The notes: generated from the letters alone by a model not told the origin. DNA of 8,406 bases from an uncultured Bacteroidales bacterium (GCA_946405045.1 CAMJFV010000074.1:1-8406); one strand, 5' to 3'; positions 1 through 5,391 are shown, counted from the first letter of the stretch. A program made the numbers and translations.

Positions 1-81
1 CGAGCTGAATTTTCTTATTCAGATGAGGCAATCCTCATATCACATCCTCGATTAGGATTGGAAATCACTCTATATCAGTAA
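1..81 (+). CDS. C-terminal end of an unidentified upstream gene (partial)
   Basis: The first reading frame is open from the window edge to a TAA at 79-81 and encodes 26 residues ending in PRLGLEITLYQ. The stop lies only 10 nt before the ATG of the glycosyltransferase at 92, which is the spacing expected inside an operon, and the other two frames give nothing better. The tail is hydrophobic and alternating, and could be a final beta strand, but 26 residues are too few to name a family. I infer that it is a real gene end from the frame, the composition and the spacing. The product is unknown. Because the gene starts outside the window, any promoter for the following operon probably lies outside too. 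Confidence 0.55.
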   Translation, partial: RAEFSYSDEAILISHPRLGLEITLYQ

Positions 82-91
82 TATATAGCCT

Positions 92-832
92 ATGCGATAT
101 TGTGCTGTAATCCCAATATACAACAACTCAAAGACAATCAGTGAAGTCGCAAAATCTGTGACACAGTTTGTTGATAGAGTCTATGTTGTGGATGATGGCA
201 GTGATGATGAGACAAAATCTGTTTTGTCGGAATTAAGCAGTCAGGAAGACGGAATAAAAATCCTCACTTTGTCTGTTAATAGCGGCAAAGGCAAGGCTCT
301 GACAGCAGGTTTTGCGGAAGCTTATGCTGATGGCTATGATTATGCTGTGGCTTTAGACGCTGATGGACAACACTTCGCTGATGATATCCCTGTTTTGATA
401 GCAAAAGTGTCGGACGAGAAATCGACATTGGTGTGTGGAGTGAGAAATATCACTACGCAGGAGAATATGCCGTCGAAAAATACCTTCGCAAACAAATTCT
501 CGAATTTCTGGTTTAAGGTGGAGACGGGAAGGGAACTTCCTGACACTCAATGTGGATTCCGCGTCTATCCGTTGAAGGAGATTGTGAAAAGACATATTTT
601 CTCGAGCCGTTATGAAGCTGAGTTGGAGATGCTCGTGAGATTATGTTGGGCTGACGTGGATATCCAGACTGCCCCGATCAAAGTCTATTATGCACCTGTC
701 GGCGAGCGAGTCACACATTTCCGTCCATTCGCAGATTTCTCAAGAATATCTGTAATGAACACTGTACTATGTACGGGAGCATTGTTCTACTATTGGCCTA
801 AAAAACTGTTTAGATATGTGTGCGGAAAATGA
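92..832 (+). CDS. Family 2 glycosyltransferase (DPM/DPG-synthase-like)
   Basis: This is a 246-residue GT-A fold glycosyltransferase that probably moves a sugar from a nucleotide donor to a lipid or polyprenyl-type acceptor at the inner face of the cytoplasmic membrane. Visible motifs are the N-terminal strand AVIPIYNN (5-12), the nucleotide-binding VVDDGSDD (32-39), NSGKGKAL (63-70), the metal-binding DADGQH (89-94), DTQCGFRVYP (151-160) and YEAELE (174-179). These are the standard landmarks of dolichol-phosphate-mannose-synthase-like GT2 enzymes. A hydrophobic stretch near 225-240 (VLCTGALFYYWPKKLF) could touch the membrane. The gene overlaps the next one, a DUF2062 membrane protein, by 17 nt. 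To my knowledge these two domains also occur as a single fused protein in other Bacteroidetes, so they probably work together, with the partner supplying the membrane part. Donor and acceptor cannot be read from the sequence. The family call is firm; the substrate is open. Confidence 0.9.
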   Translation: MRYCAVIPIYNNSKTISEVAKSVTQFVDRVYVVDDGSDDETKSVLSELSSQEDGIKILTLSVNSGKGKALTAGFAEAYADGYDYAVALDADGQHFADDIPVLIAKVSDEKSTLVCGVRNITTQENMPSKNTFANKFSNFWFKVETGRELPDTQCGFRVYPLKEIVKRHIFSSRYEAELEMLVRLCWADVDIQTAPIKVYYAPVGERVTHFRPFADFSRISVMNTVLCTGALFYYWPKKLFRYVCGK

Positions 833-1301
833 TCAGAATAGCAATCAGGAGACGACTCAGAAGTTGACGTGGAAGCAGCGACTGAAGAAATTCCTCACGT
901 CGGATTTTGATATCAAGCATGAGAGCAATGAAAAAGTGGCGGCTGCGATAGCTGTCGGTGTGCTTGTCGGAATACTTCCGATATGGGGATTCCAGATGAT
1001 GGTTGGGGTCGCGATAGCACAGTTTTTCGGATTAAACAGACTTGTGGTTTTGGCAACGTCTAACATATCCTTGCCTCCGATGATAGTAGGTATTTTATAT
1101 GGTTCGTATCAATGTGGATGCATGATTTTCGACGATTCGCCTACTGTTTCAATGGACGGTATATCATTGGATATGATGCTTGCCAGTGGAAAGTGTTATT
1201 TTGTTGGAGCGATAATATTAGCAATAATTTCTGCTGTTATTGCATACATAATCAGTTTTTTATTACTACATTTGCTCCGAAGAAAAACACAACAACAATG
1301 A
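816..1301 (+). CDS. DUF2062 integral membrane protein
   Basis: A 161-residue protein with a polar, basic N-terminus (WKQRLKKFL, 19-27) followed by the DUF2062 core. The core shows the glycine-rich helix GVLVGILPIWGFQ (48-60), a hydrophobic stretch with the conserved-looking NISLPPM loop (83-89), and a long C-terminal membrane helix (about 126-155) ending in a basic LRRK tail. Expected location is the cytoplasmic membrane. The biochemical role of DUF2062 is not known. The start at 816 lies inside the end of the glycosyltransferase gene (17-nt overlap) and the stop overlaps the next ATG (ATGA, 1298-1301), so translational coupling on both sides is likely. The close link to the GT2 gene suggests the protein anchors the glycosyltransferase or handles its lipid-linked substrate; this is inference. 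No catalytic motif is visible. Confidence 0.85.
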   Translation: MCAENDQNSNQETTQKLTWKQRLKKFLTSDFDIKHESNEKVAAAIAVGVLVGILPIWGFQMMVGVAIAQFFGLNRLVVLATSNISLPPMIVGILYGSYQCGCMIFDDSPTVSMDGISLDMMLASGKCYFVGAIILAIISAVIAYIISFLLLHLLRRKTQQQ

Positions 1302-2236
1302 TATTTCCAGAATTTCTGCAACAAGGTGATTTGATCACTATTGTGTCTCCAAGTGGAGCTATAGACGGCGAAGTGATTGAGCAGGCGGCAGCTGCCATTC
1401 GTCGGTTGGGCTACTCTGTAAAGATCGCGGAGCATGCCAAAGGTAAACATCATCGTTTTTCGGCGACAGATGAGGAAAGACTTGCGGATTTGCAGTCGGC
1501 TCTTGATGATCCTCAGACGCGAGTGATTCTCTGCGGTCGTGGTGGATATGGTCTTACTCGTATTGTTGACCGTCTTGATTTCTCTAAGTTTGTAGAGAAC
1601 CCTAAGTTTGTTGTGGGATTCAGTGACATCACAGCTCTACATGCAGCGTTGCTGACTAAGGCTAAATGTTGCTCTGTTCACGGACAGATGGCGAAAGCAT
1701 TTGTAGGTTATGATGCCACATTAGATAAGAAAGATGCGGAAAACCCTGAGGTTGCGGAATCAGTGGAAGAATTATTGAATATTTTGACGGGAGTCCGCCG
1801 TCGCCAGACATATTTCTCTTATAATCAGCGTAGCCGAGTGGCAAGGGATAAGGTGAAAGGACGATTGTTTGGTGGAAATTTGAGTCTGATCTACGCTCTT
1901 CGTGGTACGGAACTAGATATCACAAAGCAAAGCGGTATCCTATATATAGAAGACATCGGCGAAAGAATGTATTCGATCGACCGAATGATGCAGAACCTGC
2001 GTATGAGTGGAGTGTTCGGACGCATCAAAGGTTTGGTGGTAGGAAAATTCACAGATACCGATATTGACAGCTCGTTTGGAAGTATCGAAGACTTGATCTT
2101 CAATGTGACCAAGGGTTATGATTTCCCAATCCTGTTTGATATCCCGTTCGGTCACGTCGACAGAAACCTTCCTATAATAAATGGTTCTGTGGCGACAATT
2201 GCAGCCAACGCATTGACATTCAAAACAAAAAAATAA
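1298..2236 (+). CDS. ldcA: LD-carboxypeptidase, peptidase family S66 (muropeptide recycling)
   Basis: A 312-residue cytoplasmic serine peptidase. Known family members remove the terminal D-Ala from tetrapeptides released during peptidoglycan turnover so that the tripeptide can be reused. The start at 1298 gives the expected N-terminus (FPEFLQQGDLITIVSPSGA, 3-21); the frame remains open upstream to 1112, but that extension lies over DUF2062 and resembles nothing. Landmarks are GRGGYGLTR (80-88), the nucleophile in GFSDITALH (Ser109), Glu218 in YIEDIGE, and His286 in DIPFGHVDRNLP. These fit the Ser-Glu-His triad of the Pseudomonas and E. coli enzymes, in both order and approximate positions. 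Length is normal (about 300). There is no signal peptide, which agrees with a recycling rather than a periplasmic trimming role. The ATGA overlap with the preceding gene indicates coupled translation, and a strong terminator begins 8 nt after the stop, making this the last gene of the operon. Confidence 0.93.
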   Translation: MIFPEFLQQGDLITIVSPSGAIDGEVIEQAAAAIRRLGYSVKIAEHAKGKHHRFSATDEERLADLQSALDDPQTRVILCGRGGYGLTRIVDRLDFSKFVENPKFVVGFSDITALHAALLTKAKCCSVHGQMAKAFVGYDATLDKKDAENPEVAESVEELLNILTGVRRRQTYFSYNQRSRVARDKVKGRLFGGNLSLIYALRGTELDITKQSGILYIEDIGERMYSIDRMMQNLRMSGVFGRIKGLVVGKFTDTDIDSSFGSIEDLIFNVTKGYDFPILFDIPFGHVDRNLPIINGSVATIAANALTFKTKK

Positions 2237-2243
2237 TATCCGT

Positions 2244-2276
2244 AGGGGTAGACCTTGTGTCTACCCCTTATTTTTT
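2244..2276 (+). terminator. Intrinsic terminator of the GT2-DUF2062-ldcA operon
   Basis: A perfect 10-bp stem (AGGGGTAGAC at 2244-2253 pairing with GTCTACCCCT at 2259-2268) with a 5-nt loop (2254-2258) is followed after TA by six T residues (2271-2276). It begins 8 nt after the ldcA stop codon. Stem, loop and U-tract are all typical of a rho-independent terminator on the plus strand. Confidence 0.9.
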
Positions 2277-2304
2277 GCCTTGAGTCTACCCTTATTTTTT
2301 TGCC
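2259..2304 (+). repeat. Imperfect tandem repeat of the terminator 3' half
   Basis: The unit GTCTACCCC-TTATTTTTTGCC at 2259-2279 recurs as GTCTACCC-TTATTTTTTTGCC at 2284-2304, with one C lost and one T gained, separated by TTGA. The first unit is the descending arm and T-tract of the operon terminator. The second could pair with the same ascending arm (about 8 bp) as an alternative, larger-looped terminator. It looks like a local duplication or slippage product. Confidence 0.75.
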
Positions 2305-2334
2305 ACTTAAACAATTTTTGATATGCGTCGTGAA

Positions 2335-2365
2335 TTTGTAGATAATTGAAAAAACATTATCTTTG
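2335..2365 (+). promoter_or_regulatory. Bacteroidetes-type promoter for the PD-(D/E)XK nuclease gene
   Basis: TTTG at 2335-2338 and TATCTTTG at 2358-2365 are separated by exactly 19 nt. This fits the primary sigma factor consensus of Bacteroides (TTTG at -33, TAnnTTTG at -7) without a mismatch. Transcription should begin roughly 6-8 nt after 2365, giving a short leader before the ATG at 2387. The box excludes the in-frame TTG at 2363 as the translation start, since that codon lies inside the -7 element. Confidence 0.8.
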
Positions 2366-2386
2366 CAAAAACAAAAAAATAGGATT

Positions 2387-3334
2387 ATGTCAACATTAAT
2401 AGCAAATCCGATATACGATTCGGTATTCAAGTACATGATAGCCAATGAAAAAGTGGCTAAGATTTTATTGTCAGCCTTGCTGAAGAAGAATGTGGTCAAG
2501 GTTGTACAGTTGAACAATGAATATAATCTTCCTGTCTCGGATGATCTTTCAATTTGTCGTATAGATTTTGGAGCCACTGTCAGTGAGGAAATTACGCTTC
2601 CAGATGGAAAAGTGGAAGTGAAGGAGAGTGTGATCACGATAGAATTGCAGAAGGTATATCTGCCGAGTGAGATATTGCGTTTCCGCCAATACACAGGCAC
2701 TCACTATTGTAATCCTAACATGGTGCATCCAGTGAAATACGATACAGTCAGGGAGGCTGCAGATCCGATGATTTCTGTATATATCCTTGGTCACAAGTTG
2801 GATGTGATAAATGAGTGTGTCTGCTATATTAGCCGAGAATATCGTGATTATAATGGTAAAAAACTCGATGTCTTGGATCCATTTGCTGAATCATTGACTC
2901 ATGACAGTATAATAGTACAGGTGCCGCTTTTGCCAAATGACCATATCAGAAACCGTGCTGAAGAATTGTTACAGGTAATAAACCAGTCGAAGCAAACAAG
3001 TGACAGACATTTTCTTTCTATTGATGAAGATCGGTATTCTGGTGACGAAGAGATGCAGGAGGTGATACGTACTTTAAAAGGTGCTGCCTGTGATTCAGAT
3101 ATCCGACGGACAATGCAACTGGAGGATGAAATCTTGGGTGAATTGAAGAATAAGGATCTGACAATCAGAATGCAGGCTGAACAATTGGCGGAACAGAAAG
3201 AACAATTGGCGGAACAGAAGAAACAGCTTGCTTCTATGGCTCGTAAACTTCAGAAAAAAGGACGAAGTATTTCGGAAATTGCTGAATTTATGGAGATTCC
3301 AAGGGATGTTGTGAAAACCTTGTTAGAGAACTGA
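2387..3334 (+). CDS. PD-(D/E)XK nuclease family protein (Rpn/PDDEXK_2 'transposase' type)
   Basis: A 315-residue protein with the signature of the Rpn/PDDEXK_2 family: an N-terminal NPIYDSVFKYM motif (Asp11, Phe14-Lys15), RIDFGA with Asp60, and the central ITIELQK strand whose Glu86-x-Gln88 replaces the usual ExK, as is common here. Relatives annotated as transposases are better understood as DNA endonucleases that promote recombination; some E. coli Rpn proteins restrict phages. Residues 241-290 form a long charged coiled coil containing the near-identical heptads EQLAEQK-EQLAEQK, and the tail (RSISEIAEFMEIPRDVVKTLLEN, from 293) looks like a small helix-turn-helix, as often seen in Bacteroidetes members. 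The ATG at 2387 follows the promoter box with a short leader. The gene stands alone, with a terminator before it and a convergent gene after it. The catalytic residues appear intact. Family assignment is firm; the cellular role is inference. Confidence 0.85.
   Translation: MSTLIANPIYDSVFKYMIANEKVAKILLSALLKKNVVKVVQLNNEYNLPVSDDLSICRIDFGATVSEEITLPDGKVEVKESVITIELQKVYLPSEILRFRQYTGTHYCNPNMVHPVKYDTVREAADPMISVYILGHKLDVINECVCYISREYRDYNGKKLDVLDPFAESLTHDSIIVQVPLLPNDHIRNRAEELLQVINQSKQTSDRHFLSIDEDRYSGDEEMQEVIRTLKGAACDSDIRRTMQLEDEILGELKNKDLTIRMQAEQLAEQKEQLAEQKKQLASMARKLQKKGRSISEIAEFMEIPRDVVKTLLEN
3179..3220 (+). repeat. 21-bp in-frame tandem duplication in the nuclease coiled coil
   Basis: Positions 3179-3199 and 3200-3220 are identical except for the last base (A versus G). 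Each encodes the heptad EQLAEQK, and a more diverged third unit (KQLASMA) follows. The unit is exactly one coiled-coil heptad, so gain or loss by replication slippage would keep the frame and change only the length of the stalk. Confidence 0.85.
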
Positions 3335-3347
3335 TTTTGAATTTCAG

Positions 3348-3381
3348 AAAAAAATAAATGCCTATCGACGTGATTGGCATT
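3348..3381 (-). terminator. Second, weaker minus-strand terminator
   Basis: AATGCC (3357-3362) pairs with GGCATT (3376-3381), and ATC/GAT can extend the stem across one T-T mismatch. Read on the minus strand, the hairpin is followed by TA and seven T residues (complement of 3348-3356). It lies just after the stop codon of the nuclease gene and would catch minus-strand read-through escaping the first terminator. On the plus strand the hairpin is followed by an A-run, so it should not end the nuclease transcript. Confidence 0.5.
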
Positions 3382-3382
3382 C

Positions 3383-3420
3383 AAAAAAATGTAGAGACAT
3401 CGCATTGCGGTGTCTCTACA
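3383..3420 (-). terminator. Intrinsic terminator of the exported coiled-coil protein gene
   Basis: Arms 3390-3403 and 3407-3420 form a 14-bp stem with one G-T wobble around a 3-nt loop (3404-3406). On the minus strand the hairpin is followed by seven T residues (complement of 3383-3389) and begins 19 nt after the stop of the minus-strand gene at 3440. On the plus strand the following bases are TTGTGATATG, a poor U-tract, so it may end the convergent nuclease transcript only weakly. Confidence 0.85.
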
Positions 3421-3439
3421 TTGTGATATGACGTATTGA

Positions 3440-4039
3440 TTATTTCTTGCTCTCTATGATGTTGTTTATCTGAACAAAATACTCATCTCTTTTTAGATTG
3501 ACTTCGTTGCGGGCTTCTTTGATAGCATCTATACAATTGTTGAAGGCATCTTTGCACTCTTCCCAGTAACGGTTTCTTTCTCCTGTATCATCATTTGAGA
3601 TGTTCATGCCACTTATTGCGACTTCTACTTGCGACACATAATCGTAGGCTTTCCGCATGTTTTCGGATGCTTCAAACATATCCTTCAGCTGGTTCTTCAA
3701 CTTTGTCAGATACGAAGAGGCTCTTTGTGTGTTGCAACCTTTGTCGTTTGTGGCAGCCTCTTTGGCCTGCTCTAATTCAGTACGTGTCTCCTTCAAAGTA
3801 TTCATCAAGTTGACAGAAATGTTTTCTGCATACTGCTGGTATGCTCTGTATTTTTTCGTCATTTTGACAAACTGCTCTTGGGCGTTTTGTGTGGTGAAGT
3901 AGACGGTGTTTTCTCCGAATGTGGCAGAATATTTTTGCTCTGTTGATTGAGAAACAGCAGTTTCTGCCTCAGCAGCGTAACTTATCTGGCCGCAAGTACA
4001 GCCGAAAAATATGATGAAATGGAATAGACGTAGTTTCAT
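3440..4039 (-). CDS. Hypothetical exported coiled-coil protein
   Basis: I do not recognise this 199-residue protein. It starts with a signal peptide: MKLR, a hydrophobic core LFHFIIFFGCTCG (5-17), then SYAAEAE with a plausible signal peptidase I site after the AA. A Cys at 14 is preceded by FFG, a poor lipobox, so a soluble periplasmic product is more likely than a lipoprotein. The mature part is largely charged alpha helix with probable coiled-coil stretches (for example MNTLKETRTELEQAKEA, and the end NEVNLKRDEYFVQINNI). It holds three mature cysteines. The ATG at 4039 is chosen because a TAnnTTTG box lies at 4075-4068 just upstream; a longer TTG-started version from 4084 would start before the promoter. 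The gene is monocistronic, convergent with the nuclease gene, and has its own terminator. No catalytic motif is visible. It could be a structural or chaperone-like periplasmic factor, but nothing in the sequence decides this. Confidence 0.72.
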   Translation of the reverse strand: MKLRLFHFIIFFGCTCGQISYAAEAETAVSQSTEQKYSATFGENTVYFTTQNAQEQFVKMTKKYRAYQQYAENISVNLMNTLKETRTELEQAKEAATNDKGCNTQRASSYLTKLKNQLKDMFEASENMRKAYDYVSQVEVAISGMNISNDDTGERNRYWEECKDAFNNCIDAIKEARNEVNLKRDEYFVQINNIIESKK

Positions 4040-4067
4040 GAATATATTATCTTTAATAGATTTAGCC

Positions 4068-4075
4068 CAAAGATA
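4068..4075 (-). promoter_or_regulatory. -7 promoter box of the exported coiled-coil protein gene
   Basis: The minus strand reads TATCTTTG from 4075 to 4068, identical to the -7 box of the nuclease gene and matching TAnnTTTG. No good TTTG is found 19-21 nt upstream, so the -33 element is weak or absent. The box lies about 28 nt before the ATG at 4039 and supports that start. Confidence 0.6.
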
Positions 4076-4136
4076 TAAAATCAATCTGAATATTTTAACA
4101 GATTCATGTTTTTTGCACGATAGTATTGGATAAAAT

Positions 4137-4157
4137 GTAGGGGCAGATAGTTCCCCT
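4137..4157 (+). repeat. Small hairpin resembling the ldcA terminator stem
   Basis: GTAGGGGCAGA at 4137-4147 matches GTAGGGGTAGA at 2242-2252 at 10 of 11 positions. Here the agggg at 4139-4143 can pair only with cccct at 4153-4157. It looks like a decayed relative of the terminator hairpin at 2244-2268. It may be a remnant of a small interspersed palindromic repeat, though two copies in one window are weak evidence. Confidence 0.4.
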
Positions 4158-4194
4158 TTGTTTCAATGAGCTCCTCTTAAGCGAGCACTTGTGG

Positions 4195-4238
4195 TGAGGA
4201 TATGGTGTTCTGCACTTAACAATCCTCATATTTTTATT
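4195..4238 (+). terminator. Orphan plus-strand terminator-like hairpin
   Basis: TGAGGAT (4195-4201) pairs with ATCCTCA (4222-4228), and an inner GTG/CAC pair shortens the loop. The stem is followed by TATTTTTATT (4229-4238), as in a terminator. No plus-strand gene ends nearby; the flanking gene is on the minus strand. A competing stem is possible between TCCTC (4172-4176) and GAGGA (4196-4200). It could end a small RNA or antisense transcript, or be a relic. Confidence 0.3.
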
Positions 4239-4325
4239 GTAGAGTTAAATATTTAATTAAGCTTAAATAGCTTATTAATATCCCTACAATTTGACATTGT
4301 TACGAATTATTCCAATAAAATATAG

Positions 4326-4333
4326 TATTTTTG
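4326..4333 (+). promoter_or_regulatory. -7 promoter box of the second glycosyltransferase gene
   Basis: TATTTTTG fits TAnnTTTG and lies 24 nt before the ATG at 4358, giving a short leader of about 15-20 nt. The sequence 19 nt upstream is not TTTG. TTTG occurs at 4290-4293, too far for a standard -33 element. The call rests on the -7 match and its position. Confidence 0.55.
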
Positions 4334-4357
4334 CGTCTACGGAATACAATATAGAAT

Positions 4358-5356
4358 ATGAGTAAATTTTCAGTCATAATACCTGTCTACAATCGTCCCG
4401 ATGAGGTGGTTGAACTGTTGGAGTCGCTCACCAGGCAGACTGCTCAGTGTGATGTTGAGGTGATTATTGTGGAGGATGGATCAAAAAAGAGATGCGAAAA
4501 CGAGGTGGCAGCTTTTGCCGACCGTCTAAATATCGTTTACCATTATCAGGATAATACTGGTCCGGGTGGGGCTCGTAACACTGGTGCCAAACTGGCTACT
4601 GGTGAGTATCTTATTTTCTTTGATTCAGACGCGATCCTTCCCGACACTTATTTTGAGAGTCTGATGGCTCATTTGGAGGAAGAACCTCTAGATTGTTTCG
4701 GAGGTCCCGACCGTGAGCATGAGGATTTTACTCCTATCCAAAAGGCGATTTCGTATTCTATGACTTCAATCCTGACGACGGGTGGTATCCGTGGAGGAAA
4801 GAAGAAAATGGATAAGTTCTATCCACGCAGTTTCAACCTAGGTGTACGTCGCAGCGTTTTTGATAATATCAATGGCTATGCGGATATGCGTTATGGTGAA
4901 GACGTGGATTTCAGCATGAGAGTGGTGGAGAGCGGTTGCACTGTCGGACTCGTGCCTGATGCATTTGTGTTCCACAAGCGTCGCAACACGTTCAAGTCGT
5001 TCTTCAAACAGGTGTTCTGCTCGGGCACTGCACGTATCGCTTTATCTGAACGTCACAAAGGGGCCATGAAGCTGGTTCACATGCTTCCTGCCGCATTCAC
5101 GTTGGCTGTGCCTGTCAGCATTCTTCTTGGCATATTCGTATGGTGGGGATTCGCTCTTGTGGTGCCTTGTTATCTTTCGTTGATTTTCCTTCATTCATTG
5201 GCGACGACGAAATCCATCCACGTCGCATTGCTAAGCATCGGCACCAGTTTCATACAGCTGTTTGGCTATGGCGCTGGATTCCTTACTGCATTCTGGAAGA
5301 AAAAAGTGTTGGGGCAGACTCGTTATGTGCCTTTTACTAAGACATTCTATGAATAA
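4358..5356 (+). CDS. Family 2 glycosyltransferase with C-terminal membrane helices
   Basis: A 332-residue inner-membrane glycosyltransferase. The catalytic GT-A domain covers about 1-215 and shows VIIPVYNRPDE (6-16), the nucleotide-binding VEDGS (38-42), GPGGARNTGAK (68-78), the DXD-type metal site FFDSDA (87-92), and GEDVDFSMRV (180-189), whose acidic residues include the likely catalytic base. FHKRRNTFKSFFKQ (205-218) precedes the membrane part, which has two to four hydrophobic segments between about 241 and 312 (such as LPAAFTLAVPVSILLGIFVWW). This architecture is typical of membrane-bound GT2 enzymes that glycosylate lipids or build envelope polysaccharides; donor and acceptor are not readable. 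The gene has its own -7 box and is followed by another promoter 35 nt after its stop, so it is probably expressed alone or only loosely linked to the lipoprotein and TamB-like genes. It is unrelated in detail to the shorter GT2 at 92-832. Confidence 0.9.
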   Translation: MSKFSVIIPVYNRPDEVVELLESLTRQTAQCDVEVIIVEDGSKKRCENEVAAFADRLNIVYHYQDNTGPGGARNTGAKLATGEYLIFFDSDAILPDTYFESLMAHLEEEPLDCFGGPDREHEDFTPIQKAISYSMTSILTTGGIRGGKKKMDKFYPRSFNLGVRRSVFDNINGYADMRYGEDVDFSMRVVESGCTVGLVPDAFVFHKRRNTFKSFFKQVFCSGTARIALSERHKGAMKLVHMLPAAFTLAVPVSILLGIFVWWGFALVVPCYLSLIFLHSLATTKSIHVALLSIGTSFIQLFGYGAGFLTAFWKKKVLGQTRYVPFTKTFYE

Positions 5357-5391
5357 AATAGCCGTCAGAGTATAAAAATCGTTTAAAATGT

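Larger units (their letters stand above)
4040..4357. other. AT-rich intergenic region between divergent genes
   Basis: No coding sequence is visible in these 318 bp. The region holds the two divergent promoters at its ends, a small hairpin at 4139-4157, and overlapping hairpins at 4170-4228 (described separately). A very AT-rich stretch follows at 4240-4285, containing the short palindromes TTAATTAA and TAAGCTTA. The AT-rich stretch lies upstream of the -7 box at 4326 and could act as an UP-like or bent-DNA element for the glycosyltransferase gene; that is inference. No tRNA or recognisable riboswitch is seen. Confidence 0.6.

Noticed and set aside
29..60. 7-bp inverted repeat CAATCCT...AGGATTG
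   Set aside because: It lies inside the end of the upstream coding frame, has an 18-nt loop and no U-tract, and is probably chance.
1112..1297. N-terminal extension of the LD-carboxypeptidase in an open frame from 1112
   Set aside because: The extension lies entirely over the DUF2062 gene in another frame, is Cys/Phe-rich and resembles nothing. The ATG at 1298 gives the normal family N-terminus.
2363..2386. TTG start for the nuclease gene at 2363
   Set aside because: The codon is part of the TATCTTTG -7 promoter box, and the eight extra residues (Gln/Lys/Asn-rich) match no family feature.
2152..2700. 182-codon minus-strand frame
   Set aside because: It covers the ldcA terminator, the promoter and the start of the nuclease gene on the opposite strand. 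Its translation lacks family motifs and is a shadow.
2387..3334. Complete transposon around the PD-(D/E)XK 'transposase'
   Set aside because: I found no terminal inverted repeats or target-site duplication flanking the gene. The name transposase is a family label, so no mobile element is annotated.
3595..3902. Two short plus-strand frames
   Set aside because: They are antisense to the exported coiled-coil gene, Cys/Ser/Leu-rich and without motifs.
4040..4084. TTG start at 4084 for the minus-strand exported protein
   Set aside because: It would add 15 residues before a good signal peptide and would place the start upstream of the -7 box at 4075-4068.
4291..4326. TTGACA at 4291-4296 as a classical sigma-70 -35 box
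   Set aside because: The nearest TATAGT is 24 nt away, and the host appears to use the Bacteroidetes TAnnTTTG promoter type.
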